Origin: Methanomicrobiaceae archaeon
GTDB taxonomy: Archaea; Halobacteriota; Methanomicrobia; Methanomicrobiales; Methanomicrobiaceae
DNA length: 64,000 nt
Assembly (NCBI GenBank): GCA_016926855.1
Contig: JAFGNT010000008.1
Coordinates: 1-64,000, forward strand
Direction of reading: 5' to 3'
How positions within the stretch are numbered: the first letter of the stretch is position 1; each line of letters opens with the position of its first letter. This document shows, one piece after another, positions 27,957 through 37,994 of this stretch. The translations under genes were made by a program, and so were the position numbers. The notes beneath the pieces were generated by a model, which ran no database searches, was not told where the DNA came from, and saw nothing but the letters and a program-made list of their open reading frames with translations.

Positions 27957-28888
27957 TCCCGAAACGGAATTTCTGCCATGAAGAGATCGTCAGGCGCGAT
28001 CACATCACCCTCAAAGAGTTGTGCGGCATCCTGTATATGGTTTGCTGTACTTCTGTACCGGGAGCTGATATGCACAAGCGCAAGAATCCGGGCACGGATC
28101 TCACCTGCAACGACTGCTGCCTCTCCGGCGGTCGAATGAAAGACCTCCCGTGCCCTTTCCGCCGCGGCATCGTCAAACGTGGCATCGTGTATCAGGAGAT
28201 CCGGGTCCATCCCGAACTCCTTCCAGTCCTCTGCATTCGGGCGCGAATCCCCGGTGTACACCACGCACCTGCCCGGGCGGGAAGGCCCCATCACATCCCC
28301 GGGAGTCACTTCCTCTTCACCGACAGAGACAGTCTCACCGCGTTGCAGGCGCCCGAAAAGGGGGCCGGGAGGCACCCCCAGTGCAATCGCCTTTTCCCGG
28401 TTGAAGCGCCCCGGACGCTCATCCTCCCGGAGAACATACCCGAGACTCGCCATCCCGTGCTGGACGGCCACTGCAGTGACACGGTACCCGGAAAACGGCA
28501 CGACCGAACCGTGCCTGAGCGCGATCGGTACGAGGGAGAACCGTATCGGATTTTTAGAGAGCATCTTGATTGCATCGACAAAATCGTATACTCCCGGGGG
28601 GCCGTAGATCACGAGCGGCTCGGTACGCTCCATGAACGACAGGGTCTGTACAAGCCCGGGAACACCGAGAAAATGGTCCGCATGCCAGTGTGTGATAAAG
28701 ATCGCATCGACGGTAAATCCTGTCCGCGCCCGCATCATCTGCTGCTGGGCTCCCTCACCGCAGTCAAAGAGTATCATATCGGACCCGCGCCGGATCATAT
28801 AGCACGGCGGGTTCTTCTGGGTCGTGGGGAGGGCACCCGCAGTGCCGAGGAAATACACCTGAAGCGTTTCTCCGGCTATACAAACCAC
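27953..28888 (-). CDS. rnz: Ribonuclease Z (tRNA 3' endonuclease)
   Basis: Removes the 3' trailer of precursor tRNA. The 311-residue protein has the metallo-beta-lactamase motif THWHADHFLG, the preceding FDCGEGAQQQMMRA typical of tRNase Z, YTGDSRPNAE, and HIS in LALVHISSRYRS. The length matches the short RNase Z form. It overlaps the upstream gene by 13 bp and the downstream MgtE gene by 4 bp. The tRNA genes of this genome, such as the one at 58256, lack an encoded CCA and need this step. Confidence 0.95.
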   Translation of the reverse strand: MVCIAGETLQVYFLGTAGALPTTQKNPPCYMIRRGSDMILFDCGEGAQQQMMRARTGFTVDAIFITHWHADHFLGVPGLVQTLSFMERTEPLVIYGPPGVYDFVDAIKMLSKNPIRFSLVPIALRHGSVVPFSGYRVTAVAVQHGMASLGYVLREDERPGRFNREKAIALGVPPGPLFGRLQRGETVSVGEEEVTPGDVMGPSRPGRCVVYTGDSRPNAEDWKEFGMDPDLLIHDATFDDAAAERAREVFHSTAGEAAVVAGEIRARILALVHISSRYRSTANHIQDAAQLFEGDVIAPDDLFMAEIPFRE

Positions 28889-29649
28889 CTCGTAAACGCC
28901 GCAAGGCTGTGTGCACCTTCCGTCAGGTTTCGCCCTTCGACGACGCAGATGCCACTGTACTGTTCTTTTACGCGCCTGCCGACATCCGGCCAGTCGATAG
29001 TGCCGTCACCAAGGGGAAGATGTTCGTCATGGATGCCGTGGTTGTCGTGAAGGTGCATATGGTCGACACGGGAGAGATCCTGCAGAAACGCGTCCACGGC
29101 CCCGACAGTATTCGCGTGCCCGATATCAAGGGTCACCCCGATCCCTTCGATGCCGTCCGTCATGCCGAAGAGCTCCCCCGGTTCGCGGCAGAGAAACTCC
29201 CTGATGGCAATCATATTTTCGAGGCAGACTAAAACGCCCGTGTCCGCAGCACAGGCCCCGATTTCGGCAAGGGCTTCCTTCTGGTAGCGCCATACCGTTT
29301 CGGGTACCAGTTTTCCCGCAGGCGACATGTACCCGGGATGGATGGTCACGCGGTCGGTCAGGTCGGCGGCATGAGTGATGCACTGGCATATCTGGCGTAT
29401 TGACTCCCGGTAGATCGGGTAATTCAGCGATGCAAGGTTCAGATCGGCATAGGGTGCGTGGACGGTCACGCCAAGACCTGTCGATTCCAGCACATCCCGT
29501 ATCCGCACCATATTGTCGGGCCGGTCGAGGCGGTAATTTCCGTCGGCCGATATCTCCCATCCCGCGTACCCGCAGTCCTCGATACCGAACACCCACTCAA
29601 TCGAATCCCAGACCGATGACGATGACGAGAAATATGCTTCGAGGGTCAT
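28876..29649 (-). CDS. Xylose-isomerase-like TIM-barrel protein (sugar isomerase/AP endonuclease 2 family)
   Basis: A 257-residue TIM barrel with the family landmarks VTVHAPYADLNLAS, VTIHPGYMSP, LVCLENM, GVTLDIGHANT and HMHLHDNHGIHDEHLPLGDG, which supply His/Glu/Asp metal ligands. Relatives are sugar isomerases, epimerases and endonuclease IV. The HDEHLPLGDGTIDW motif points to the sugar isomerase side. The substrate is unknown. It sits in a run of overlapping genes between a P-loop kinase-like protein and RNase Z. Confidence 0.85.
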   Translation of the reverse strand: MTLEAYFSSSSSVWDSIEWVFGIEDCGYAGWEISADGNYRLDRPDNMVRIRDVLESTGLGVTVHAPYADLNLASLNYPIYRESIRQICQCITHAADLTDRVTIHPGYMSPAGKLVPETVWRYQKEALAEIGACAADTGVLVCLENMIAIREFLCREPGELFGMTDGIEGIGVTLDIGHANTVGAVDAFLQDLSRVDHMHLHDNHGIHDEHLPLGDGTIDWPDVGRRVKEQYSGICVVEGRNLTEGAHSLAAFTRWFV

Positions 29650-30194
29650 GGACCCACCTTCAGCGTGTCGAGCAGTGCACGCACATCCGCCCGGAACGAT
29701 TCAATCGTACTGTCGTTTATAAGAGTGTAATCCGCGATTTTCAGAGCCTCCCCAAGCCCCCACCCGAGTTCACGGGCATCGCGCGCTCGCAGCCCCTCCT
29801 CGCCGACAGCATCATCGGGACGCCTGCGCACCTGCAGGCGTGCGAGACGGACCGGAAACGCCGATGTGATGCCGACAAGCACGAAACGTTCGAAATGATC
29901 TCGGTAGAGCTTTACTTCGGCGTCGCTCCGGATGCCGTCGACTATCACAAGCGGTTTATCCAGCGACTCGATCGCCGCAATGGTGAGACGGGCAATCGCA
30001 TCCCTGCCATGGCGTTCCCGCAGCTGCCGGGACATCTCGCCCATCGAATGATCGTCCGGCACGAGCCCCGCATCCAGTACCGCCTGCCGGACCACATCCC
30101 CCATCACGACAACCGGAATGCCCATCTCGTCGGCAATACGGGAAAATTCACCTTTTCCCCCCGCCGGGAGGCCGACGATAGCGATGACTTTCAT
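29646..30194 (-). CDS. UPF0200-type P-loop kinase-like protein
   Basis: A 182-residue NMP-kinase-like protein. Walker A is GLPAGGKGEF, followed by MGDVVRQAVLDAGLVPDD, VIVDGIRSDAEVKLY and a LID-like stretch RRRPDD. This pattern matches the archaeal UPF0200 family, related to adenylate and dephospho-CoA kinases, whose substrate I do not know. It overlaps both neighbours by 4 bp. Confidence 0.82.
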   Translation of the reverse strand: MKVIAIVGLPAGGKGEFSRIADEMGIPVVVMGDVVRQAVLDAGLVPDDHSMGEMSRQLRERHGRDAIARLTIAAIESLDKPLVIVDGIRSDAEVKLYRDHFERFVLVGITSAFPVRLARLQVRRRPDDAVGEEGLRARDARELGWGLGEALKIADYTLINDSTIESFRADVRALLDTLKVGP

Positions 30195-30946
30195 GCCTTT
30201 CTCCGTGCCTGCGCGATATCAGACAGGACGATGGATTCGGCGATGATGATCCTGTTCTTATCATACACCACCTCACCGTCTTCCCGCGTCCGGATCTTCA
30301 CCCGCCGGTTCAGGCGGTCTGCGATCAGCCTGATCTCATCAAACATAAGGGGCGGGATGCTCCCCTCGACACCCTGCTGGATCACGAAATCAACGCCCTC
30401 CGCCGCTCTCGCAATAAATGGAATATCGTCCTCCTTTCCCCGGAACAGGGTGGTGACCACCTCGAATTCGGGGAGACGCCCGTCCCGGTGTGCCTCAATG
30501 CAGAGAGCAAGTGATTCCCTGACCCGGTCGGTTGTCTCCGGCTTCACTTTCAGGAGATTCGGGTAATGCTCCCACCGTGCCTTTACATCGAGGGAGATCC
30601 GATCCACGAGTTTCCGGGAGAGAAGCGCCTGAAGGGTTCCGGGATATACGCCATTTGTATGCAGCCCCACGAGAAAACCAATATTCCGGCACTCTTGTGC
30701 CAGTGCGACAAGCGCCTCCTTCTGCATGGTAGGTTCGCCGCCGGAGAAGACGACACCGCTCACAACCATCCGGGTTGACCGTATCAGCGAGACGACATCG
30801 TCGATCTCCCTCCAGTCATCGCCGGTCTGGATTGCCGCATTATGGCAGTAATGGCACCGTACCGGGCATCCGCGTAGAAACACCGTGCATACAGCCCGCC
30901 CTCGCCAGTCGACCGTACTGAGCGGGACAAAGCCCCCGAAATTCAC
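30191..30946 (-). CDS. Radical SAM activating enzyme (NrdG-like)
   Basis: A 252-residue radical SAM protein with CPVRCHYCHN (Cx3Cx2C) and the SAM-contact motif FSGGEPTMQ. VNFGGFVPLSTVDWRGRAVCTVFLRGC is typical of anaerobic ribonucleoside-triphosphate reductase activators. No nrdD is nearby, so the target glycyl radical enzyme is not proven. GTG 30946 is chosen over an upstream ATG at 30991 because a TATA box (TCAATATATTAG, 30964-30974) predicts transcription starting near 30942-30946, a leaderless arrangement. Confidence 0.82.
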   Translation of the reverse strand: MNFGGFVPLSTVDWRGRAVCTVFLRGCPVRCHYCHNAAIQTGDDWREIDDVVSLIRSTRMVVSGVVFSGGEPTMQKEALVALAQECRNIGFLVGLHTNGVYPGTLQALLSRKLVDRISLDVKARWEHYPNLLKVKPETTDRVRESLALCIEAHRDGRLPEFEVVTTLFRGKEDDIPFIARAAEGVDFVIQQGVEGSIPPLMFDEIRLIADRLNRRVKIRTREDGEVVYDKNRIIIAESIVLSDIAQARRKA

Positions 30947-31277
30947 CTTCAAAAAACCACCAGTCAATATATTAGGTGGGTGGAGCACCACATGAAGGTT
31001 TCAATTGCGGAGCGACTGTAAAGGTCACCCATGAATGGTCCTGCGGTCACGGAGGAGGGAGGACATGGTATGCCTGGTGTCCGGCATGACGACTGTCAGG
31101 ATGATGGTTTCAAAAAATGCTGAATGCGACTTAATTTTTGGATCCGGGAGTGATTCTCTTTATTCAAGTAAAGTTGGGTTGATGAAAACAAATTTACTTG
31201 TTTTCTAAACAAGCGAAATTTAGTCAGGAAATGTGAAAAAAAGGGTTTATTACCTATTTCTCACGTACCTTGTTTCC
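30947..31277. other. Divergent spacer between nrdG-like gene and thiC
   Basis: A 331-bp region holding the minus-strand TATA box of the radical SAM gene (30964-30974), the overlapping dyads at 31165-31213 and the plus-strand TATA-like GTTTATTACC (31245-31254) about 28 bp before the thiC ATG. Between 31000 and 31150 nothing recognisable was seen. Confidence 0.5.
31165..31213 (+). promoter_or_regulatory. Overlapping dyads upstream of thiC (candidate operator)
   Basis: A perfect 8-bp inverted repeat CAAGTAAA (31165-31172) and TTTACTTG (31193-31200) is followed by a perfect dyad CTTGTTT-TCT-AAACAAG (31197-31213). The two share CTTG at 31197-31200. They lie 30-80 bp upstream of the thiC TATA box, so an activator or repressor site is plausible. 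If transcription began further upstream they could instead be mutually exclusive hairpins. Confidence 0.45.
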
Positions 31278-32552
31278 ATGACACTCATCGAGGATGCCAG
31301 AAAGGGCATCGTCACCGAAGAAATGAAAATTGTGGCGAAGGCGGAGGGCGTGACAGAAGACTTCGTCCGACGCGGTGTAATGAACGGGCATATCGCCATT
31401 CCCGTCTCTCCATACCGTGATGTAAAGATCTGCGGTATCGGCTCGGGGCTTCGCACCAAAGTAAATGCCTCAATCGGCACATCAACCGACATCGTCAATA
31501 TAGAAGAGGAGATCGAAAAGGCCAGAATGGCCGAACTCGCGGGCGCAGACACGCTCATGGAGCTCTCGACCGGAGGCGATTTCCAGGAGATCCGCCGGCG
31601 GATCATTGCGAATACAACGCTCTCCGTCGGCAGCGTCCCGCTGTACCAGGCCTTTATCGAGGCCGCCCAGAAAAAAGGCGGCGTCGTCTTCATGGACCCG
31701 GACGATCTCTTCCGGATCACGGACGAACAGGCAAAACTCGGCACGAATTTCATGGCAATTCACACAGGGATCAACCTTGAAACCATGAAGCGGCTTAAAA
31801 ACCAGGGACGCCACGGCGGCCTCGTTTCACGGGGCGGAGCGTTCATGACCGCATGGATGATCCAGAACGAACAGGAAAATCCCCTGTACTCCGAGTTCGA
31901 CTACCTGCTCGAGATCATGAAGGAAAACGACGTGACCCTCTCCTTCGGAAACGGCATGAGGGCCGGCGCCTGCCATGACGCGACCGACCGCGCCGGGCTG
32001 CAGGAACTGATCATCAATGCTGAACTTGCAGACCGTGCACTGGAAAACGGGGTCACCACGATCATCGAGGGGCCGGGACACATCCCCGTCGACGAGATCG
32101 AGGCGAACGTAAAGGTCCAGAAACGGGTCACAAACAACAAGCCGTTCTATATGCTCGGGCCGCTTGTGACGGACATCGCCCCCGGATACGATGACCGGGT
32201 GGCAGCGATCGGCGCGGCACTCTCCTCGGGATACGGTGCAGACTTCATCTGCTACGTGACTCCCGCCGAGCACCTTGCTCTCCCGACACCCGAGGAGGTT
32301 TTCGAAGGTGTCATCAGCTCACGGATTGCCGCACATGTCGGCGACATGATAAAACTCGGCAAGCGCGATGATGATCTTGAAATGGGGCATGCACGCAGGG
32401 ATCTCGACTGGGAGCGGCAGTTCGCGGTCGCGATAAACCCCGCACGGGCGCGGCAGATCCGCGACGAGCGGTCCCCCGCAGATACGGATGCATGCACGAT
32501 GTGCGGCGACTACTGCGCCCTTAAAATGGTCAACCGTCACTTCACCTTTTAA
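31278..32552 (+). CDS. thiC: Phosphomethylpyrimidine synthase ThiC
   Basis: Makes the thiamine pyrimidine HMP-P from aminoimidazole ribotide by radical SAM chemistry. The 424-residue protein has [46 protein letters not shown] and TDIAPGYDD, and the C-terminal cluster motif CTMCGDYC near residue 405, as in the family. ATG 31278 is chosen because a TATA box 25-30 bp upstream would give a leaderless message; fifteen more codons are open upstream. No other thiamine genes are adjacent. Confidence 0.95.
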   Translation: MTLIEDARKGIVTEEMKIVAKAEGVTEDFVRRGVMNGHIAIPVSPYRDVKICGIGSGLRTKVNASIGTSTDIVNIEEEIEKARMAELAGADTLMELSTGGDFQEIRRRIIANTTLSVGSVPLYQAFIEAAQKKGGVVFMDPDDLFRITDEQAKLGTNFMAIHTGINLETMKRLKNQGRHGGLVSRGGAFMTAWMIQNEQENPLYSEFDYLLEIMKENDVTLSFGNGMRAGACHDATDRAGLQELIINAELADRALENGVTTIIEGPGHIPVDEIEANVKVQKRVTNNKPFYMLGPLVTDIAPGYDDRVAAIGAALSSGYGADFICYVTPAEHLALPTPEEVFEGVISSRIAAHVGDMIKLGKRDDDLEMGHARRDLDWERQFAVAINPARARQIRDERSPADTDACTMCGDYCALKMVNRHFTF

Positions 32553-32575
32553 TACCGGGATCCCTATCATCACCC

Positions 32576-32581
32576 TTTTTT
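32576..32581 (+). terminator. T6 tract after thiC
   Basis: A T6 run 24 bp after the thiC stop and just before aroD. It is a short tract and may be only a partial terminator. Confidence 0.3.
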
Positions 32582-32602
32582 ATCATCCCCGCACACCAGA
32601 AC

Positions 32603-33229
32603 GTGATCATTGTGAAGATTGTTGCATCGGTCATGTCCCTGGACACGCTTGACGGTGCCGTGGCATCAGGCCCGGACCTCATCGAGATCCGCCTTGACGC
32701 GGCAGCCGGGGCCACCCCGGAGGACGTTGCACGGCTGCCCGTACCGGTGGTGGCGACACTCCGGAGCCGTGAGGAGGGGGGAGCGTTTGCACGCGATCCC
32801 GCGGAATGGTACGCAATCATCGAACCCTGGGCTGGCGTTGCGGCATTTATCGATATCGAGGAGCGGTTTTCCCGGTATGCGCCGGCAATCCGTGAGCGGG
32901 GCTCCGCCATCATTTCCTCGGTTCACCTCCCCGGAATGCCCGGCGAAGAGGAGCTTGCCGCCCTTGCCCGCCGGCTCCGTGAGTACGGGGATATCCCGAA
33001 GATCATCGTCACGCCGGCATCACGAAAAGATGTGCTCGCCCTGCTCCGGTTCACCCTTGAGGGGGAAAAGCCGATCTGCACCGGGGTCCTGGGTGAGAAG
33101 TACCGCCACGCGAGAGTGCTCCTCGCCCTCTACGGGTCGGAACTGGTATACTGCCACGCGGGAGTGCCGGCAGCACCCGGCCAGTACCCGGTCCATGTTA
33201 TGAAGGAACTGCTGGATGCCCTCGCATGA
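32603..33229 (+). CDS. aroD: 3-dehydroquinate dehydratase, type I
   Basis: Dehydrates 3-dehydroquinate in the shikimate pathway through a lysine Schiff base. The 208-residue TIM barrel has DLIEIRLDAA, PVVATLRSREEGG, SSVHLPG (His of the active site in SSVH) and KIIVTP with the catalytic lysine. The length is normal for the archaeal enzyme. The start is GTG 32603, with GTG 32612 as an alternative. It overlaps the next gene by 4 bp. Confidence 0.94.
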   Translation: MIIVKIVASVMSLDTLDGAVASGPDLIEIRLDAAAGATPEDVARLPVPVVATLRSREEGGAFARDPAEWYAIIEPWAGVAAFIDIEERFSRYAPAIRERGSAIISSVHLPGMPGEEELAALARRLREYGDIPKIIVTPASRKDVLALLRFTLEGEKPICTGVLGEKYRHARVLLALYGSELVYCHAGVPAAPGQYPVHVMKELLDALA

Positions 33230-33849
33230 CTGACACCAGGGCATCACCGTCCTCCCCTCCGGAAGGCGTTTCCGACAAGGAGCGGCTCAGGATCCGGATG
33301 AAAGAGAAGCGGACGCAGATGCCTGCAGCCGAAACGGAGCGATGCAGCAGGCTTATCACAGAGCACCTTCTGTCCCTCTTAAACGGCCATCACACGGTGA
33401 TGGTCTATGTATCAAAGGAGGGCGAGGCTGACACCCATGCGCTCATCGACGCGCTCATCAAACGGGAAATCGCCGTTGTCGTCCCGATTATCGAGCGTGA
33501 AACCACCAGCCTCCGCCTATCGTACCTGAAAAACCGGGCACATCTCAGGGTGAGCACCTTCAATGTCCCCGAACCCATAGGAAACGAAATTGCGGCCGAA
33601 CCCGGGGATATCGATGCCGCCGTCATCCCTCTTGTCGGATTTGACAACCGGGGAAACCGCCTCGGGTACGGGGCGGGATACTACGACCGATTTTTATCCT
33701 CCCACCCCGACGTCCTGAGGATCGGCATCGGGTACGCCTGCCAGCAGGCGGACCGCATCCCCTGCGAGGAGTTTGATATCCGGATGGATTACATCATCAC
33801 CGAAGAGGGGATCATCCGCTGTTCGGGCAAAGCCATCCGGCACGCATAA
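33226..33849 (+). CDS. 5-formyltetrahydrofolate cyclo-ligase family protein
   Basis: A 207-residue protein with the family markers [31 protein letters not shown], and the C-terminal [13 protein letters not shown] followed by [10 protein letters not shown]. The enzyme makes methenyl-THF from 5-formyl-THF with ATP. In methanogens, which use tetrahydromethanopterin, the substrate could be a related pterin. It is translationally coupled to aroD by an ATGA overlap. Confidence 0.9.
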   Translation: MTDTRASPSSPPEGVSDKERLRIRMKEKRTQMPAAETERCSRLITEHLLSLLNGHHTVMVYVSKEGEADTHALIDALIKREIAVVVPIIERETTSLRLSYLKNRAHLRVSTFNVPEPIGNEIAAEPGDIDAAVIPLVGFDNRGNRLGYGAGYYDRFLSSHPDVLRIGIGYACQQADRIPCEEFDIRMDYIITEEGIIRCSGKAIRHA

Positions 33850-34014
33850 CAACGCATTGACATTCGGTCAGAAGGCCGCATGTGCATTAAAAAGGCCAAA
33901 ATACCGTATCAGGGCACCCCATACTTTTCCGGCTGACAGGCCCGCCCCCAGCGGAGCGGACGGCAGTTCATTGCCCCCATGTCCCGCGAACGCAACAGAA
34001 ACAACCACAGAAAT

Positions 34015-34026
34015 CTTTATATATTG
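34015..34026 (+). promoter_or_regulatory. TATA box of the CDC48 gene
   Basis: CTTTATATATTG is a strong archaeal TATA box. It lies 44-55 bp before ATG 34070, which predicts a transcript start near 34046 and a leader of about 20-25 nt. It also argues against the much longer upstream reading frame. Confidence 0.6.
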
Positions 34027-34069
34027 CAGTACCCTAACTATTGGTAAATATCACAGTGAGGCTTACTAT

Positions 34070-36508
34070 ATGGCACATTCACAGGATTTTGAAGTTACCG
34101 TCAAGGAGGCAGCGCACGAGGATGCGGGGCGTGGTATCGCCCGCCTTTCCATCGACCTGATGAAGGCGATGGGCCTCGTGAGCGGCGACGTCATCGAGAT
34201 ACAGGGCCGGAAGAAAGCGGCGGCACTGGTAAAGCCGGGTTTCGGCCAGGATACCGGTCGGAATATCCTTCGTATCGACGGCACGGTGCGGAGCAACGCC
34301 CAGACCGGCATCGACGAGAAGGTCAGGATCCGCAGGGTCGAGGTCGAATATGCCGAAAAGGTTGTCGTTCAGCCGACCCAGCCAATCCGGCTGATGGGCG
34401 GCGAGGAGTATCTCAGCAGGCTGCTTCAGGGAAGGCTCATTGTCGAAGGGCAGAGCATCAGGGTCAACCTCCTCGGAAACCCCATCACATTTGTCATTGC
34501 CAAAGTCAAACCGAAAGGCATCGCGATCGTCGGCCAGAAAACCTGGGTGGAGTTCAAGGAAACGCCGTACGAGCCTGAAGAAGGAGAAAAACCCGTATCC
34601 GATGTGCACTACGAGGATATCGGCGGGCTCGGGCGCGAACTCGACATGGTCAGGGAAATGATCGAACTGCCGCTCAGGCATCCCGAACTCTTCGAGCGCC
34701 TCGGCATCGACCCGCCCAAGGGCGTGCTTCTTTACGGGCCGCCGGGGACGGGGAAAACCCTGATTGCCAAGGCCGTTGCAAACGAAGTCGACGCCCACTT
34801 CATCACCCTCTCGGGCCCCGAGATCATGAGCAAGTACTACGGGGAGAGCGAGGGAAAACTCCGTGAAGTGTTTGAAGAGGCGCAGGAACATGCACCGACA
34901 ATCGTCTTCATCGACGAAATCGACTCGATCGCCCCGAAACGCGAAGACACCAAGGGCGAGGTGGAGCGGCGTGTTGTTGCGCAGCTGCTCTCGCTCATGG
35001 ACGGGCTGAAAGGGCGCGGACAGGTAATCGTCATCGCCGCGACGAACATCCCCGACGCACTCGACCCGGCACTGCGCCGTGGGGGGCGCTTTGACAGGGA
35101 GATTGAGATAGGCATTCCCGATAAAAAAGGAAGGCTCGAAATTTTCCAGGTACACACCCGCGGTGTCCCGCTTGACCTTGAACGGGAAGGTGCAGGGCCG
35201 GGTGCCGGCCAGGATGAAGAGATCCTGCGAAAAGGATTCCTCGAACCCTTTGCCGAACGCACGCACGGATTTGTCGGTGCCGATATCGCACTCCTCGTCA
35301 AGGAAGCGGCCATGCATGCACTCAGGAAACATCTCGAGGGGATCAATATGGACGAGGAGATCCCGATCGAAGTCCTTGAAAAGATCCGGGTCAGCCGTGA
35401 CGATTTCGAGGAGGCGCTCAGGCATGTCGAACCGAGCGCGATGCGGGAGGTGCTCGTGGAAATTCCCGATGTCACCTGGGACGACGTGGGCGGCCTCGAG
35501 GAGGTCAAGAAGGATCTCGTGGAGGCGGTGGAATGGCCGCTTCTCTACCCCGAGATATTCGAGGCGCTCGATACACGGCCCCCGACCGGGATCCTCCTCT
35601 TCGGGCCGCCCGGCACCGGCAAGACACTCCTCGCGAAGGCCGTCGCGAACAAGAGCGAATGCAACTTCATCTCCGTGAAAGGACCTGAATTGCTCTCCAA
35701 GTGGGTGGGAGAGTCCGAAAAGGGCGTACGGGACATCTTCAGGAAGGCACGACAGGCCGCGCCGTCGATCATCTTCTTCGACGAAATCGACGCGCTCCTC
35801 CCGAAACGCGGCACCTTTATGGGTTCATCGCATGTTACGGAAAGCGTGGTATCCCAGATCCTCACCGAGATGGACGGCCTTGAAGAACTCGCGAACGTGA
35901 TCGTGCTCGGGGCGACAAACCGGCCCGACATGCTCGATGACGCACTGATGCGCCCCGGACGGCTCGACCGCATCATCTATGTTCCGCCGCCCGATGCCGA
36001 GAGCAGGAAGAAGATCTTCGAGGTCTACCTCAGGAATGCATCGGCAATACTCACGGGCGACATCAGTATCGACGAGCTTGTCGAACGGACAGAAGGGTAT
36101 GTCGGGGCCGATATCGAGGCGCTGGTGCGCGAAGCGAAGCTCGGAGCAATGCGCGATTTTGTCTCCACAATGGGAAGGAAAAGCGAGGAGGAGCGCAGGA
36201 ACGCGCTGCCGAACGTCCGGGTAACCCGGAAGCATATCGAGGACGCCCTCCTCAGAGTGAAGGGAACTCTTGACCAAGACGCCCTCGAAGAGCATGAGCA
36301 GAAGGCGTGGGAGATCATCTACGGGCAGGAGCAGCGTGCCATCCTCGAAAAAGCCGTGGAAGCACTCAGGCGGGCAGAATTCGGAGAGGACGGAGAAGAA
36401 CAAAAGGTACAGGCAGATGAGCTCCGGGCACTGGCATTTGCCCGGCACAAGGATTTCCCAAAAATAAAGAAGCTCACGGAGGAGCTTCTTCTGGTACTTG
36501 CGCACTAA
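34070..36508 (+). CDS. AAA+ ATPase of the CDC48/VAT (p97) family
   Basis: An 812-residue hexameric unfoldase feeding substrates to the proteasome. It has an N-terminal double-psi barrel (about 1-185, [21 protein letters not shown]), D1 with Walker [10 protein letters not shown] near residue 223 and Walker [15 protein letters not shown], and D2 with GPPGTGKTL near 510 and [14 protein letters not shown]. Both arginine-finger regions ([24 protein letters not shown]) are present. A D1 insertion after DLEREG ([12 protein letters not shown]) slightly lengthens the domain. The open frame extends 99 codons upstream but that part has no family similarity. Confidence 0.96.
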   Translation: MAHSQDFEVTVKEAAHEDAGRGIARLSIDLMKAMGLVSGDVIEIQGRKKAAALVKPGFGQDTGRNILRIDGTVRSNAQTGIDEKVRIRRVEVEYAEKVVVQPTQPIRLMGGEEYLSRLLQGRLIVEGQSIRVNLLGNPITFVIAKVKPKGIAIVGQKTWVEFKETPYEPEEGEKPVSDVHYEDIGGLGRELDMVREMIELPLRHPELFERLGIDPPKGVLLYGPPGTGKTLIAKAVANEVDAHFITLSGPEIMSKYYGESEGKLREVFEEAQEHAPTIVFIDEIDSIAPKREDTKGEVERRVVAQLLSLMDGLKGRGQVIVIAATNIPDALDPALRRGGRFDREIEIGIPDKKGRLEIFQVHTRGVPLDLEREGAGPGAGQDEEILRKGFLEPFAERTHGFVGADIALLVKEAAMHALRKHLEGINMDEEIPIEVLEKIRVSRDDFEEALRHVEPSAMREVLVEIPDVTWDDVGGLEEVKKDLVEAVEWPLLYPEIFEALDTRPPTGILLFGPPGTGKTLLAKAVANKSECNFISVKGPELLSKWVGESEKGVRDIFRKARQAAPSIIFFDEIDALLPKRGTFMGSSHVTESVVSQILTEMDGLEELANVIVLGATNRPDMLDDALMRPGRLDRIIYVPPPDAESRKKIFEVYLRNASAILTGDISIDELVERTEGYVGADIEALVREAKLGAMRDFVSTMGRKSEEERRNALPNVRVTRKHIEDALLRVKGTLDQDALEEHEQKAWEIIYGQEQRAILEKAVEALRRAEFGEDGEEQKVQADELRALAFARHKDFPKIKKLTEELLLVLAH

Positions 36509-36633
36509 AAAAACGCACGCGAGGCGCCATGATAAACGGTGTCGATGCCGGGGACAGCCGCCCGTCCCCCGGCTCGTACAGACACTGTTAATAGGCATGC
36601 CTTCGATACTTCGCCACCAGAGGTGGAGGAAAA

Positions 36634-37533
36634 ATGGTGATCACACTTCGGGAGTATCTTGACAAAACCGGAGCCGGAGAGCAGCTGAAGGACCTGATCG
36701 TTCTTATCGCACGACAGGCGGTGCCGATCCGGGAAGCATTTCTGCACAATCAGTCTTATGCTAAATCGTTCAATGCTTCAGGCGAACAGCAGGCAGCACT
36801 TGATGAGTGGTCAGACAGGCATATCACGAAGGTGCTCGAAGCCTCGGGCCTTGTAGCGGAGCTTGCCTCAGAGGAACAACCCGATATCGTCAGGTTTCCC
36901 GGGGCACGGGCAGAGTATGCAGTTGTTATGGACCCACTCGATGGTTCCTCTCTGATACAGGTGAATCTCGCGGTGGGGACGATCGTCGGCATTTACGAGA
37001 GCGGCGGTGTGCTTCAGAAAGGAGAGAACCTGAAAGCGGCCATGTATATGCTCTACGGGCCGATGACCGTACTGACTCTCACCGTCGGAGAAGGCGTGTA
37101 CATCTTCGCCCTTAACGAGGAGAGCGAGTATATCCTGCTCTCGGGGCTCGTGCAGATGCCGGAAGGCAAACTGTACGGAAGCGGGGGCCTGAGGACGGAG
37201 TGGACCGACGCCCACGCGTTCTGCATCGATACAATCGAACATGACGGCGCCAAGCTGCGGTATTCCGGGTCCTTTGTCGCCGATTTCCACCAGATCCTGA
37301 AATATGGCGGCGTCTACTGTTATCCCGCACTGAAGGAGAAAAAGGGCGGAAAACTGCGCCTCCTCTTCGAAGCCATACCCATCGGGTTCATCGCCGCACA
37401 GGCGGGAGGGGCCATCAGTAACGGGGCCGGAAATCTCCTCGGTGTCCAGCCGTCATCCGTCCATCAGCGGACACCCCTGTATGTCGGCAGCAAAGGGCTT
37501 ATCCGGAGAATGGAAGAGCTCCTGAGAGAGTGA
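36634..37533 (+). CDS. fbp: Fructose-1,6-bisphosphatase, class I
   Basis: Hydrolyses fructose 1,6-bisphosphate in gluconeogenesis. The 299-residue protein has the Li+-sensitive phosphatase metal motif VVMDPLDGSS, GTIVGIYESGG, and LRYSGSFVADFHQILKYGGVY, the class I substrate-binding segment, ending IPIGFIAAQAGGAISNGAGN. AGGTGGAGG precedes the ATG. Most archaea use the bifunctional class V aldolase/phosphatase, so a class I enzyme here is notable. Confidence 0.92.
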   Translation: MVITLREYLDKTGAGEQLKDLIVLIARQAVPIREAFLHNQSYAKSFNASGEQQAALDEWSDRHITKVLEASGLVAELASEEQPDIVRFPGARAEYAVVMDPLDGSSLIQVNLAVGTIVGIYESGGVLQKGENLKAAMYMLYGPMTVLTLTVGEGVYIFALNEESEYILLSGLVQMPEGKLYGSGGLRTEWTDAHAFCIDTIEHDGAKLRYSGSFVADFHQILKYGGVYCYPALKEKKGGKLRLLFEAIPIGFIAAQAGGAISNGAGNLLGVQPSSVHQRTPLYVGSKGLIRRMEELLRE

Positions 37534-37751
37534 TTAAAACCCCGTGTATCCGGAGGAGGGACCGCGCTCTTTCGTTTTGCCCCCGTAGCCCGGCAGCAGG
37601 GTGCCGGAAACTCCCCGTGACACGAATTCCCGTTCGGGTGGCGAAATAGCAAATCAACGTTTTACAGCGCGATTTGAACCACAGAGAACGGGATTTCCGG
37701 GACAGGAGTCGGGGCAAACTTTAATTAGATTCCGCCACCACATAACGGAAG

Positions 37752-37988
37752 ATGGTTAATAGCATTGTATTGCCGATAAAGAAGGTTTTTGCACTCGTTG
37801 ATTCAAAAATAGTCGTCGAAATAAAGGATGAAGAACGCAAACTGCAGGGAAGACTCATTGCCGTCGACGAACACCTCAACATTCACATGGATCAGACAAC
37901 CGAATATATTCATGACCAGCGGGGAAGGACACTCGGCACCGTCGTGATACGGGGAAGCAATATTCTGACCATCGCTCCTGTAATCTGA
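37752..37988 (+). CDS. Sm-like (LSm) RNA-binding protein
   Basis: A 78-residue Sm fold. The Sm1 motif spans KIVVEIKDEERKLQGRLIAVDEHLNIHMDQ and the Sm2 motif is GTVVIRGSNILTIAP. Archaeal LSm proteins form hexameric or heptameric rings that bind U-rich RNA. A TATA-like AACTTTAATTAGA near 37714-37726 suggests a short-leader mRNA. It is followed after 6 bp by the winged-helix gene at 37995, probably in one transcript. Confidence 0.9.
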   Translation: MVNSIVLPIKKVFALVDSKIVVEIKDEERKLQGRLIAVDEHLNIHMDQTTEYIHDQRGRTLGTVVIRGSNILTIAPVI

Positions 37989-37994
37989 TTGCAT

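Noticed and set aside
31141-31277. TPP riboswitch upstream of thiC
   Set aside because: I could not find the conserved TPP-riboswitch core; the likely transcript start is at or near the ATG, which leaves no room for one.
33773-34069. Upstream in-frame extension of the CDC48 gene by 99 codons
   Set aside because: It overlaps the end of the cyclo-ligase gene in another frame, has no family similarity, and is crossed by a strong TATA box; ATG 34070 gives the normal N-terminus.
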